Shown one piece after another: positions 53,894-62,645 of a DNA stretch of 64,000 nt. Below the pieces are notes generated by a model that was given only the letters and a program-made list of their open reading frames with translations, was not told where the DNA came from and searched no databases. The translations under genes were made by a program, and so were the position numbers. The stretch is taken from assembly GCA_963816535.1 (NCBI GenBank), contig CAWFKW010000006.1, forward strand, positions 248,001 to 312,000, given 5' to 3'. This stretch comes from CAWFKW01 sp963816535 (GTDB lineage: Bacteria; Bacteroidota; Ignavibacteria; Tepidaquicellales; OLB5). Each line of letters opens with the position of its first letter. The stretch's first letter is position 1.

Positions 53894-53931
53894 GTAAAAC
53901 TAATAAATAATCATTGAAAAGTCAACTGAGC

Positions 53932-54417
53932 TTAGAACGTATCTATTTCAGCATACCAATTGCCATAATCATCTTGTCGTAATTTAAAATCACCAATTTT
54001 GTCAAAACTCCGGCGTTCGGTTTTAAGCAGAAAGTCAGCATCACAGCTTCCCTTGACATGGCACTTCACAGGCCAGTAACGACCCTGATCGTTGTAGTTG
54101 CCAATCTGCTGAACTTCTAGTAGATCAACCGAGGCGTTTTTGCCTCCCATAAGACTTCCGGACCACGTGGCAGGAACTTCTTTTTTAAGACAGCCTTTTA
54201 TTGAGTTGCTAATAATATCATTTGAGGGCTGATTGTTCTGTGGTTTTGTATTTGGTTGCGTAGACTGTGATGATGTGCCTAATTTAGCTTCCAACGCCTG
54301 AACTCTTTTTTCTAAGTCATTCAAGCGTTCTTCAATGGTTTTGGTCTGTGCAACGAGCGAGCTTGTCAGTGCTAACGTGAAGGCGCAGATTATAATATTT
54401 ACAATTATACGTTTCAT
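53932..54417 (-). CDS. Secreted protein with coiled-coil start, 161 aa
   Basis: Signal peptide at residues 1-23 (IIVNIIICAFTLALTSSLVAQ), then a short trimeric-type coiled coil (ERLNDLEKRVQALEAKLG) and a Gln/Asn/Pro-rich linker. The C-terminal 90 residues are beta-rich (VDLLEVQQIGNYNDQGRYWPVKCHVKGSCDADFLLKTERR) and end in YAEIDTF. Family unknown. Probably periplasmic or surface-exposed. It is 53 bp downstream of the outer-membrane protein gene on the same strand. Confidence 0.55.
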   Translation of the reverse strand: MKRIIVNIIICAFTLALTSSLVAQTKTIEERLNDLEKRVQALEAKLGTSSQSTQPNTKPQNNQPSNDIISNSIKGCLKKEVPATWSGSLMGGKNASVDLLEVQQIGNYNDQGRYWPVKCHVKGSCDADFLLKTERRSFDKIGDFKLRQDDYGNWYAEIDTF

Positions 54418-54470
54418 GATTTATAGAATTTAAATGTTTATAATAATAATTTTTTAATTAGTGTCCGCTG

Positions 54471-55235
54471 TTAGAACCTTATTGTTACTCCGCCACTCGC
54501 ATAAAAGGGCCAACCGCCGGACAGGGACAGCGAGAATGATTTAGAAAAAAAATAGTTAAACCCTACTTGACCGCCATAGCCAATGCCGGAGGCTTCGGCT
54601 GTGGGAACAGAGTAAAAATCACTCGGTTTCCTCGGGTCCCAGTTTTGTGAAGAATTAATCAGAAAATAACCTAAGCCTGCCTTGATATACGGATCGAATT
54701 TTTCACCAGGGCTGAAATGATAAGATAGGTTTAGCAATAATCCGATTAAATTATATGAGTACTTTAGATTATAGCTGTGATATGTTGAATCATAGGTTGA
54801 AAAAGAATACGAGTCACTGTTCCAATTGGTATAAGCGACATCCAAACCCAAGCCGAAATAATTAGATATGGCATAATCTGTGCTAAGCCCGTAAGTAACC
54901 GTTCCCCAATCGCCGTAACCGGCTTTTACACCCACATAGAATTTCTTTGCTTTAAAGCCGTACTCGCCGATCTTTTTTGTACTGTAATCGCCGTACATAA
55001 GTCCATTTGTTTCCTCCTTGGTAAATTTTTCAATGTCCTCATATTTGTATGCCATGACATTGCCGTCATGGGTTTTTATTTTAATGGATACATTAGGGAT
55101 TTGTTCGATGATGATGCCATGAATGACGCTACCATTTTTTAAGTATACGACGTCTTCCATTTGTTGCGAATATATAATGAAGGTGCAAGTGGAGACGAGT
55201 AAAACAACAATAAATATATTCCAATTAAATTTCAT
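54471..55235 (-). CDS. Outer-membrane beta-barrel protein with N-terminal LKNG domain
   Basis: Encodes 254 aa. Signal peptide (WNIFIVVLLVSTCTFIIYSQ). Residues 25-75 have the VVYLKNGSVIHGIIIEQIP...VSIKIKTHDGNVMAYKYEDIEKF module common in Bacteroidota. From residue 95 on it is a porin-like eight-stranded barrel with alternating strands (KKFYVGVKAGYGDWGTVTYG, YNLIGLLLNLSYHF, ASGIGYGGQVGFNYF, SLSLSGGWPFY) ending in VTIRF, a C-terminal aromatic as in outer-membrane proteins. Role unknown. Confidence 0.7.
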   Translation of the reverse strand: MKFNWNIFIVVLLVSTCTFIIYSQQMEDVVYLKNGSVIHGIIIEQIPNVSIKIKTHDGNVMAYKYEDIEKFTKEETNGLMYGDYSTKKIGEYGFKAKKFYVGVKAGYGDWGTVTYGLSTDYAISNYFGLGLDVAYTNWNSDSYSFSTYDSTYHSYNLKYSYNLIGLLLNLSYHFSPGEKFDPYIKAGLGYFLINSSQNWDPRKPSDFYSVPTAEASGIGYGGQVGFNYFFSKSFSLSLSGGWPFYASGGVTIRF

Positions 55236-55512
55236 TTTTACTCCTTAAGATTCGAATTTGATGTTGATTGTTTGAGTTAGAGTGATAGTACATTTGAAAT
55301 CATAATTTCATTGCAACTTTGCCCTCCTTTCTTTTAATCTAAAAATATTTTTTTTGAGAAAAATTTGTCTAAGGCTTTTGTAAAAAAGAAACCTTTAAAA
55401 ATAAGAATAATCTTTCACAAATACAACAATGAAGTGTGTAAATGTATAGTAATTTATATAAATACAACTAATAGGCGGTTAATAGACTCATTCATTATTG
55501 ATAATTTTGTAT

Positions 55513-55962
55513 ATGTCAAAAACTAAGGATAAGTCAATTGGCGGCTTAATTAAGCATTACCGGATATTAAAAGATTTAACGCAGGAAGAGTTAGCAGAGA
55601 TGCTTAATCTATCTTATCAGCAGGTTCAAAAATATGAGTACAATAAGGTAATTCCACCCCATGATAAGCTGGGACAACTCTCCAAAGTATTAGAAATCCC
55701 GATTGAGCTGTTTTTTAACGAAGGATTACGAACCGATTTAATAGATAAGATTGAAACGGAAATAGCCAGGAATTATGAACTTGTGAAACTTGTAAAGGAA
55801 AACCCTGAATTCTTAGAGATAATAAGGTTGTATAGCAAAAACAAATCGCAATTTAAACCCGTTGAGTTTGCCAAATTTTTGAAGGACTTACTCAAACTAA
55901 GCAAAGACAAAAAGGATTCCTACCTTAGCATAATCAACAAAATTGCATTGTTGATTTCATAA
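55513..55962 (+). CDS. XRE-family transcriptional regulator
   Basis: Encodes 149 aa from ATG 55513. Residues 10-65 form a helix-turn-helix: GGLIKHYRILKDLTQEELAEMLNLSYQQVQKYEYNKVIPPHDKLGQLSKVLEIPIELFF. The C-terminal 80 residues are helical and charged, probably for dimerisation. First gene of a same-strand run towards the ubiquitin-like operon, so it may regulate that island. No metallopeptidase domain is fused. Confidence 0.75.
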   Translation: MSKTKDKSIGGLIKHYRILKDLTQEELAEMLNLSYQQVQKYEYNKVIPPHDKLGQLSKVLEIPIELFFNEGLRTDLIDKIETEIARNYELVKLVKENPEFLEIIRLYSKNKSQFKPVEFAKFLKDLLKLSKDKKDSYLSIINKIALLIS

Positions 55963-56026
55963 AATTTGTAACTCGGCACCTTTACAAATCCATTCGCACT
56001 TGCTATAATAGTGACAAAAATACTGT

Positions 56027-56524
56027 ATGACATTCATCAATATCGTTATTGCCATTGGAATCCCGGCAATTATTGCCGCTTTAATTTATATAGGCAGAAA
56101 ACTTCAAATTCTTGATGATCTGCAAAAAACTATAGGGAAAATGAAATTAAACCTTAAGGTTATTGGCGATTTCCTTACTCGTAATCATTCCGAGTTTAAC
56201 CCTACCGAATTACAAGGTTACAGCCCTCTTGAACTCACCGACGAAGGCCAACGGTTTATCCATAACATCGGCTTTACTGGAATTTTTAATAAACAAAAAG
56301 CAGACTTTTTTGCCTGCATTGATGCTGAACACCCCAAACTCAAATATGATGTTGAATCGGCTGCAATAAAATCTATATATACGTTAAGTGATAAAGATTA
56401 TATGGCTTTTCTGAAAGAACATTTCTATAATAATCCGACACGTAATTTAGGAAATACTGCACCCACACTTGGTGTATACGTAAGGGATAGGTATTTGGAA
56501 GAGCACACTGCTATACGTCAGTAA
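56027..56524 (+). CDS. Membrane-anchored hypothetical protein, 165 aa
   Basis: N-terminal transmembrane helix (FINIVIAIGIPAIIAALIYIG), a short coiled coil (LQILDDLQKTIGKMKLNLKVIGDFL), then a soluble part with SPLELTDEGQRFIHNIG and a compact helical C terminus. Such proteins with an SPxxLT.EG segment are common in bacteria next to XRE regulators; the soluble region looks like a winged helix. Function unknown. It lies 65 bp after the XRE gene, so the two are likely co-transcribed. Confidence 0.55.
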   Translation: MTFINIVIAIGIPAIIAALIYIGRKLQILDDLQKTIGKMKLNLKVIGDFLTRNHSEFNPTELQGYSPLELTDEGQRFIHNIGFTGIFNKQKADFFACIDAEHPKLKYDVESAAIKSIYTLSDKDYMAFLKEHFYNNPTRNLGNTAPTLGVYVRDRYLEEHTAIRQ

Positions 56525-56752
56525 TTAAGCATGCAATTTCTTTTCGAAACTTAGGAACTTTGGTAGGAATAGAAGACTAAGCACATTGGCGACAAAATTA
56601 AGTAAATAATTTCATTTTGGTGACAAATTCAACCTTTATATGACTTTTACTTAATTGTTGATTGGCAACAAATACATGAAAATGTCTTTTCAGTAGAAAT
56701 GATATTCTGGTTATATTGTTAATTCAAAATTAACTAAACAAACAAAATTATT

Positions 56753-57031
56753 ATGGCAGATCTTCAAATAACACACATCAGAAAACGTGACCGTTTTAGC
56801 AGTCATGAGCATATCACGCACGCTGGTAATCCTCCAACTTGGTTTTGGACACGAGAAGATATTATATCAAGTATCGAAAAGAAAACTAATACGTTTTATG
56901 TTATTGATAAGTATTCAGGTAAAAGATCTAATGTGGGCGTAATCTATCCTAATGACAATAGAGCGCCATATATAAGAACTCACGCTGATGGCGATTGGAA
57001 TGACAACCTCCTTTCATTACCCGAGCATTAG
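56753..57031 (+). CDS. DUF3892 small protein, 92 aa
   Basis: Begins ADLQITHIRKRDRF with a following HEHITHAG, then DIISSIEKKTNTFYVID, VGVIYP, and ends THADGDWNDNLLSLPEH. The I..V/I..I..G..Y..V and final DNLL.LP are the DUF3892 pattern. Function of DUF3892 unknown; its members often sit beside defence genes. It lies 30 bp upstream of the ubiquitin-like gene and probably starts the operon. Confidence 0.65.
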   Translation: MADLQITHIRKRDRFSSHEHITHAGNPPTWFWTREDIISSIEKKTNTFYVIDKYSGKRSNVGVIYPNDNRAPYIRTHADGDWNDNLLSLPEH

Positions 57032-57061
57032 CCAGTAATTAATTATTATTTTTTATATACT

Positions 57062-57331
57062 ATGGAAAACGAAAAAGAAAAAGAACCAAAAACGATTACA
57101 ATAACAGTAAATGAAAACCCTGTTTCTTTTACTGTAAAAGAGGCAACGGGACGGCAAATTAAGGAAACCGCCATTAATCAGGGGGTGCGTATCCAGTTGG
57201 ATTTTAACTTGTTTGAAAAAACTGGGCAGAAGCTACATCCGATTAAGGATACGGACATTATGCACCTTCACGAGCACCAGGAATTTAGGGCTGTAACTCC
57301 CGATGATAATTCCTATCGGTATGACTCCTGA
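57062..57331 (+). CDS. Ubiquitin-like protein (multiubiquitin/DUF2604-type domain)
   Basis: Encodes 89 aa with one beta-grasp domain: ITITVNENPVSFTVKEATGRQIKETAINQGV, then VRIQLDFNLFEKTGQ, LHPIKDTDIMHLHEHQEFRAV. The TGxQIK helix and final strand fit the prokaryotic multiubiquitin domain, here in a single copy. The tail is DDNSYRYDS and has no di-glycine, so either it is conjugated in an unusual way, needs trimming, or acts non-covalently. It overlaps the E2-like gene by 11 bases. Substrate of the E1-JAB protein downstream, by context. Confidence 0.7.
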   Translation: MENEKEKEPKTITITVNENPVSFTVKEATGRQIKETAINQGVRIQLDFNLFEKTGQKLHPIKDTDIMHLHEHQEFRAVTPDDNSYRYDS

Positions 57332-57704
57332 AGTTGAAAAAGCAGCTCAGGAAATCAAAGATTTATTCAGCGACAAAAAAATTGATGTCGCAGAAGTCTC
57401 TGATGGAGGAGCTTGCGTTATAGTTCATGATATCGAACTCTCGGCTACCTATAGTCCTCAACTGACATGGATTGGATTTATTATTGGTTTTCAATATCCA
57501 AGAGTTGACGTATACCCGCATTTTATAGAGCCATCTATAAAACGGGTTGACCAGGCAGCTTTAGGAGAAGGGTTCTCTGGGCCAACAGAATGGCAAAAAC
57601 GAAGTTGTATCCAGGTTTCTCGCAAATCGAATAGACTCGATCCAAGTATTGATACTGCGGCAACAAAATTGATTAAAGTTATTGAATGGATTAATTCAAA
57701 ATGA
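57321..57704 (+). CDS. E2 (ubiquitin-conjugating)-like protein
   Basis: Encodes 127 aa from ATG 57321. Core features of prokaryotic E2-like folds: LTWIGFIIGFQYPRVDVYPHF (the YP...P.F flap strand), then LGEGFSGPTEWQKRSCIQVSRKSNR, and a final helix DTAATKLIKVIEWINS. Cys96 in KRSCIQVS is where a catalytic cysteine could lie, though related families do not always keep it. Short for a eukaryotic E2 but normal for these operons. It overlaps the preceding Ubl gene and the following E1 gene (four bases), indicating one coupled operon. Confidence 0.65.
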   Translation: MTPEVEKAAQEIKDLFSDKKIDVAEVSDGGACVIVHDIELSATYSPQLTWIGFIIGFQYPRVDVYPHFIEPSIKRVDQAALGEGFSGPTEWQKRSCIQVSRKSNRLDPSIDTAATKLIKVIEWINSK

Positions 57705-59140
57705 CCAAGATAACTCTAACAATTGATGATGCTCTTTATCAAGATTTGTACCAACACTTATTTCCAGGCGATGGTGATGAACATGGCGCAGTGATTGCCG
57801 CTGGAATTACTAAAACAGAATCAGGTATACGGCTTTTAGCTCGCGAACTCTTTAAAGCTCAAGATGGCGTGGATTATGTTCCCGGTAAATATGGCTATCG
57901 GGCGCTTACGGCACAATTTGTGGCTGAAATATCCGATTATTGCTCGGAAGCAAATCTTTGTTACTTAGCGATCCACTGTCACGGTGGCAGAGATAGTGTT
58001 GCCTTTTCTACCGATGATATTAATTCGCACGAAAAAGGTTATCCTGCTTTGCTAGATATAACTAAAGGTCAGCCAGTTGGCGGCATAGTTTTTGCTGAGA
58101 ACGCAGTAGCCGGTGATATTTGGACTCAAGAAGGTAGATTTGAATTAGAACATGTAAAAATAATTGGCAATCGAATCTATAGGCTTTATCCGCAAGTAAA
58201 AGATAGACCAAAATCTGTAGATACCTTGTATGATCGAAATACCCGTTTATTCGGAGATATTGGGCAAGAGATACTTAATAGTTTAAAGGTTGGCATTGTT
58301 GGATTAGGTGGAGGAGGGTCATTATTGAATGAGTGGTTGGCTCGCTTGGGAATCGGTCACATTGTTTCAATTGATCATGATAAAATAGATTACACAAATC
58401 TTCCACGGGTTGTTGGTTCAACTCGATGGGACGCTAAAACATTTCTTACAAAAAGCAAAATTGTAATACTACAAAAAATAGGAGCGTATTTTTCAGCCTA
58501 TAAAGTCAATATAGCAAAAAAAGTTGCTCGAAAAGCAAATCAAAAAATAATATATGATGCGGTAGTAGGAAATATTCTTGATGAAGAGACAGCGAGATTG
58601 TTGAGAGACGTTGATTTTATTTTCTTAGCAACCGATAACATTCAAAGCCGCCTTGTTTTTAACGCTTTGGTTCATCAATATCTAATCCCTGGAGCCCAAA
58701 TCGGTATTAAGATACCCAAAGATTTGAAAACACAAAAAATTGGAGATATTGTCGCAAATACAAGACTTGTATTACCTTATCCTAATGGTGGGTGTCTGGA
58801 ATGCCACGATCTTATTCCACCCGGCAAGCTTCAAGAGGAATCCCTTTCACCCGAAGCGCTAAAGCAGCAAAGATATGTTGATGACGAGGAAGTTCATGAA
58901 CCAAGTGTTATTACTATAAATGTTCTTTCTGCTGGACAAGCCGCAAACGATTTGATGATGTTATTTACAGGGTTATATGAGAGCCAGGTTAAACCCGAGC
59001 ATTTAGTTAATTTTGTAAAAAAAAGAGAACAGTTAACAGTATTAAATACATTTAAGAATAATTGTCCTGATTGTTCAAATGAATCATGGAGTAGGAGGGC
59101 TCGTGGAGATTCGCTCCGGTTACCGTGCCGAGCGAAATAA
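57701..59140 (+). CDS. JAB (JAMM) peptidase - E1 (ThiF) fusion
   Basis: Encodes 479 aa. Residues 1-165 are a JAB/JAMM metallopeptidase: EHGAVIAAG with the Glu, then LAIHCHGGRDSVAFSTDD giving HxH and SxxD. Residues 180-450 are an E1-like ThiF domain: KVGIVGLGGGGSLLNEWLARLGIGHIVSIDHD (nucleotide-binding loop), the acidic SIDHDKID adenylate-handling strand, FIFLATDNIQSR and the candidate active-site cysteine in NGGCLECHDL. A zinc pair CLEC...CPDC is completed near residue 455. One protein thus may both remove and activate the ubiquitin-like partner. Similar fusions occur in bacterial Ubl operons related to Bil and type II CBASS. Confidence 0.8.
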   Translation: MTKITLTIDDALYQDLYQHLFPGDGDEHGAVIAAGITKTESGIRLLARELFKAQDGVDYVPGKYGYRALTAQFVAEISDYCSEANLCYLAIHCHGGRDSVAFSTDDINSHEKGYPALLDITKGQPVGGIVFAENAVAGDIWTQEGRFELEHVKIIGNRIYRLYPQVKDRPKSVDTLYDRNTRLFGDIGQEILNSLKVGIVGLGGGGSLLNEWLARLGIGHIVSIDHDKIDYTNLPRVVGSTRWDAKTFLTKSKIVILQKIGAYFSAYKVNIAKKVARKANQKIIYDAVVGNILDEETARLLRDVDFIFLATDNIQSRLVFNALVHQYLIPGAQIGIKIPKDLKTQKIGDIVANTRLVLPYPNGGCLECHDLIPPGKLQEESLSPEALKQQRYVDDEEVHEPSVITINVLSAGQAANDLMMLFTGLYESQVKPEHLVNFVKKREQLTVLNTFKNNCPDCSNESWSRRARGDSLRLPCRAK

Positions 59141-59200
59141 TAATATGCACTAAGAAAGATATTAGGGACAAACAATTTGATAACTTAGTTTTCAAATCTT

Positions 59201-60595
59201 ATGATCGATAGAAAAGAAATAGAAGAAAAAGCAAGAGAATTTGAAATTCATGTAGCAAATGTTGAAAGAGATTACATTTTTGGTTGGGTGCTTTTAGGCT
59301 TGTTCACGATTAGTAATCTCAGGGATACTATTTTTCTTAAAGGAGGAAATGCTTTACGAAAGGGTTATTTTGCTAATACACGGTTTTCAGCTGATTTAGA
59401 TTTTGGAATCCCCGGCGATGTAAATCCTGAGATTTTATTACAAGAAATTAATCACATTTGTGATTTCGTTCAAGAGAAAGCAGGCGTATCATTTGTAAAG
59501 CTCAATAACAAAGTCGAAGAGAAATTTGTTGCAAGGGATACTACAGTTTCTGATCTGAAAGTCTATGAGGCGAAGATATATTTTAAAGATTTTTATGGTA
59601 ACAGCGACCATATTATTATAAAAATTTCAATGGATATTACCCGTTTTGATAGAGTGCTTCTTCCATTACAAACGGTTGACTTGATTCACCCATATTCTGA
59701 TTATTCTGAAGTTACATGTCAAATACGTTGCATGAAACTTGAGGAAATTATAGCTACTAAATTGAAGTGCCTACTACAAAGACAACATGCCCCCGACTTA
59801 TTTGATTATGTTTATTCAATAAAATTGCTGGGAGGAAGTTTAAATAAGAAAGAAGTTGTGGAATCGTTTGTTCAAAAAACCATTTTTGGAAGAAATCCTC
59901 ATGTTGTAAAAGAAATTCTGTGCAAAACACCCTTTGATTTTTTTAAAGAATATTGGGATAAAACAGTTGTGTGTGCCAAAAAGATAATTTTTGGGGTTGA
60001 AGAGGCTATTTCAATATTTCTATCAGATCTTGAAATAATCTTTGGAATTTATCCGGATAATGGGTACACACAATTTGTATATTTTGGTTCTGATCTCCGA
60101 GCCCCAATAATAAAAGCTGGAAGAGAACAAACAGTATTGAAAATCCGCTACAAAGGTTCTGATAGAATTATAGAGCCCTATTCTCTTAAATACATGATTC
60201 GTAAAGATGGAAACGCACGAGAATACTTCTATGGCTATAATTGCAGTGGTGGTAGCGGGGTTGGTATTAGATGTTTCGTAGCGGGAAATGTTGAAAGTAT
60301 TGAGAATACTGAGGAAAAATTTGAGCCCCGTTTTCTAATCGAGTTATCCAAAGCAGGGGAGAAACCACAAAATCCATTTCTCTTTGACCCCAACAAACCA
60401 GCTCGTTCTCCTAAGAGAAGTATAACTTCATCACGATCACGAAAATCATTTGGACCAAAATACATTTATCAATGCAACTTCTGTGGAAAGAAGTTTACTA
60501 AGAAAACCAACAACGGGACTTTAAATGCACATAAGGATAAAAATGGATATCCTTGCAGTAGCAGATATGGCTTTTATGTTGACACCAAATATTAG
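59201..60595 (+). CDS. AbiEii-type nucleotidyltransferase - WYL - zinc finger fusion
   Basis: Encodes 464 aa. Residues 35-210 form an AbiEii/AbiGii-family nucleotidyltransferase: FLKGGNALRKGYF, TRFSADLDFGI (the DxD metal-binding pair) and MKLEEIIATKLKCLLQRQHAPDLFDYVY (the conserved Lys and D..D.Y helix). Residues about 295-400 look like a WYL domain (VLKIRYKGSDRIIEPYSLKYMI, then IRCFVAGNVESIENTEEKFEP). The last 45 residues hold a C2H2/C2HC-like zinc finger, QCNFCGKKFTKKT with a later His and Cys (HKDKNGYPC). AbiEii toxins nucleotidylate tRNA; WYL domains bind nucleic acid or nucleotides. It sits 60 bp after the JAB-E1 gene. An unusual fusion; may be the effector of the Ubl operon. Confidence 0.7.
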   Translation: MIDRKEIEEKAREFEIHVANVERDYIFGWVLLGLFTISNLRDTIFLKGGNALRKGYFANTRFSADLDFGIPGDVNPEILLQEINHICDFVQEKAGVSFVKLNNKVEEKFVARDTTVSDLKVYEAKIYFKDFYGNSDHIIIKISMDITRFDRVLLPLQTVDLIHPYSDYSEVTCQIRCMKLEEIIATKLKCLLQRQHAPDLFDYVYSIKLLGGSLNKKEVVESFVQKTIFGRNPHVVKEILCKTPFDFFKEYWDKTVVCAKKIIFGVEEAISIFLSDLEIIFGIYPDNGYTQFVYFGSDLRAPIIKAGREQTVLKIRYKGSDRIIEPYSLKYMIRKDGNAREYFYGYNCSGGSGVGIRCFVAGNVESIENTEEKFEPRFLIELSKAGEKPQNPFLFDPNKPARSPKRSITSSRSRKSFGPKYIYQCNFCGKKFTKKTNNGTLNAHKDKNGYPCSSRYGFYVDTKY

Positions 60596-60889
60596 TATTA
60601 CTTATAACTTTGAAAAATCCCTTCACATATGGTAAAATATGTAAATCTTGACAATTATTTTTGATAGCTCAAAGCACCGTATAGTCATTCTTTACGGATT
60701 ACAGTTTCAATAACATCTTTTCATCGCCTCCCTCTAAATCGCAAGCATCACAAAAAGTTGTGTCGCTATTGTGCCGTAGAGGCGATTTATTTGTCATTTA
60801 CTGAAGTCTATGAGAATATAAATTGATTTATTTTTATCACTTAATTTCGCAATTTTTAGGATTTTCTATACTTTCTACTTTTTTCCATA
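60596..60889. other. Intergenic with inverted repeat
   Basis: No gene. Arms TAAATCGC (60735-60742) and GCGATTTA (60782-60789) enclose a small hairpin CACAA/TTGTG near 60750. This could be a terminator-like or attachment-related structure between the Ubl operon and the tRNA-Pro remnant. Confidence 0.35.
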
Positions 60890-60918
60890 TCGGGGTTCAA
60901 TTCCCAGCACCCCGACCA
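60890..60918 (+). other. tRNA-Pro 3'-end remnant (attachment site)
   Basis: GGGGTTCAATTCCC, AGCACCCCG and ACCA match the T arm, acceptor 3' strand (CACCCCG) and CCA of bacterial tRNA-Pro. No 5' half precedes it. The integrase stop codon (60897-60899) and last codons lie inside this fragment, the usual arrangement when an element integrates into the 3' end of a tRNA gene. Confidence 0.7.
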
Positions 60919-62027
60919 GTTTTAGGGCTAATATTAGAAAAAAGTTTTTCATGAGTTTGAATGTGTGCCGTTGGTGTGTCGTTCAATTGGAAAGTAGGTT
61001 CCAATGTATCAACAGCATCTTTTAGTATAGAAAGATTAACATGTGCATAGCGCATGGTCATTTTAATGTCGGAATGACCCAACAGTTCTTTTATCTGGAT
61101 GATAGAATTTTGTTTTGCCGCCAGATGTGATGCAAAGCTATGCCTTAGAGTATGCCAACCGATATTCCTGATCTGCGCTCTAGCACATTCTCTGTGTAGC
61201 GCTTTTCGGCAAGAATTATAGACCAGGGGTTTGCCGTTTCTGCTTTTATACACGTAGCCGCTAGTGTCAGTCCTATCTTTTAGCATGTACAGAACGCTTT
61301 TGGTGAGCGGTATAGTCCGCGATTTGTTATTTTTGGGACTTCCCTCAATTCCGTTAACAATATTTCTTCTCACCGTGATTGTCTCTTTTTTGAAATCAAT
61401 ATCACCCCGGCGTAACGCAATGAGTTCGCCAAAACGCAATCCCGTTCGTACCGCTAAGAGAATCATGTCATGCCAGATTCCACGGGCATTGTTCAACAAC
61501 TGTTCGATTTCTGCTTCTGTCAGGTAATCGAATTTTTGGGGAAGGACTTTGAGCGGTTTTATTCTCGGAATATGAGTTAGTAACCCCCAGTCAACAGCCG
61601 TTTTTAAGCAACAGCTTATGAGCGAAAGATGGTTGTTAATTGATTTTGGAGACAAGTTTCTTTGAAGTTGTTGAGCTTTATACTGTTCAATGTCATACAT
61701 GGAAATTTTATCAATGCTCATCTTACCGAAGAAGGGAAGTAATGTAGCGTTGAGCAGATACTGGCAAGTACTGATTTCTGACGGCTTGTTGTTATTTCTG
61801 ACATAGAGATCAAACCACTGCCTGGCTAATTCTTTGAATGTATAGGTTACCATTTCTTTTGGGCCGTCAATTGGTTCGCCCCGGGCTAAACGCTGACGCA
61901 GAAGCAGTTCATACGCCTGTGCGCTTTTATATGAATTGTGCGGGCTTCGTTTTCTAAAGCGCACTCGGTTATAGCCGATGTCAATCCAGTATGATTTTCC
62001 TCGTTTTATTACAGTCATAGGATTCAT
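60897..62027 (-). CDS. Tyrosine integrase of a tRNA-targeting element
   Basis: Encodes 376 aa. Residues 1-60 form an arm-binding domain (VIKRGKSYWIDIGYNRVRFRKRS), and 65-165 the SAM-like core domain. The catalytic domain has Arg in VRTGLRFGELIAL, HTLRHSFASHL, His in LLGHSDIKM and nucleophile Tyr in MRYAHVN. All catalytic residues are present. The last ten codons (ending KTGRGAGN) are encoded by the tRNA-Pro fragment itself. The gene overlaps the excisionase-like gene by four bases. The integrated element should extend to the right, beyond the window. Confidence 0.85.
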   Translation of the reverse strand: MNPMTVIKRGKSYWIDIGYNRVRFRKRSPHNSYKSAQAYELLLRQRLARGEPIDGPKEMVTYTFKELARQWFDLYVRNNNKPSEISTCQYLLNATLLPFFGKMSIDKISMYDIEQYKAQQLQRNLSPKSINNHLSLISCCLKTAVDWGLLTHIPRIKPLKVLPQKFDYLTEAEIEQLLNNARGIWHDMILLAVRTGLRFGELIALRRGDIDFKKETITVRRNIVNGIEGSPKNNKSRTIPLTKSVLYMLKDRTDTSGYVYKSRNGKPLVYNSCRKALHRECARAQIRNIGWHTLRHSFASHLAAKQNSIIQIKELLGHSDIKMTMRYAHVNLSILKDAVDTLEPTFQLNDTPTAHIQTHEKLFSNISPKTGRGAGN

Positions 62028-62236
62028 AGAACAAGGTCAATCCGTTGAGATTTGAGATACTCAATCATATCTTCTTTTAGCACCCGTAACGAGTTACCTA
62101 TTTTAAAAGCCGCGAGCTTTCTCGCGTCGATTAAACGATAAATACTAGCGACAGATACGCCTAACAGCTCGCTTATTTCTTGTGGGGACAGGAAGGGTTT
62201 ATCTAGTAGGTTTTCCGGAATTGACCATTGTTTCAT
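62024..62236 (-). CDS. Excisionase-like HTH_17 protein
   Basis: Encodes 70 aa from ATG 62236; the longer upstream frame is not supported. A MerR/HTH_17 winged helix is visible: FLSPQEISELLGVSVASIYRLIDARKLAAFKIGNSLRVLKEDMIEYL, the usual form of recombination directionality factors. It is coupled to the integrase gene by a four-base overlap, so expression would favour excision plus recombination control. Confidence 0.7.
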   Translation of the reverse strand: MKQWSIPENLLDKPFLSPQEISELLGVSVASIYRLIDARKLAAFKIGNSLRVLKEDMIEYLKSQRIDLVL

Positions 62237-62645
62237 TAGTTTGTCAAGGAGCGATCTAGAGCAGGGGTGTATGACCCTGACAGCTATATCGCATCCTATC
62301 ATTAAAAATAAAGCTTCGCAATGAAGTGAAGAAACCTTCAATATTTTAATGGTAATGAAATGTTTATTAGATTGATGAACTAATTTAGGAATAAAAAAAA
62401 CATGACTACAGCTAATGCGCATAATCATGGTAATGGTAATTTCTGTTGGTCGCTCAAATTGTATTTATTATTATAGCATATAATCAATAAAAGAAACAAT
62501 AGGATTCTTTCTTAAAGATTTCCAACCGGCATAGGTAGTTATCACTATGTAATTGAGTACTTTTGCTTATGGATAAATTGAACAGAAAATAATAATTTGC
62601 ATAGATTCTTTTAATCGTAAATTTTAAAAAGAAAGCAGGCTAATC
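62237..62645. other. Intergenic, nothing clear
   Basis: AT-rich region between the divergent excisionase and 62646 genes. No clear promoter, but both genes must start here. Nothing else is recognised. Confidence 0.4.
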
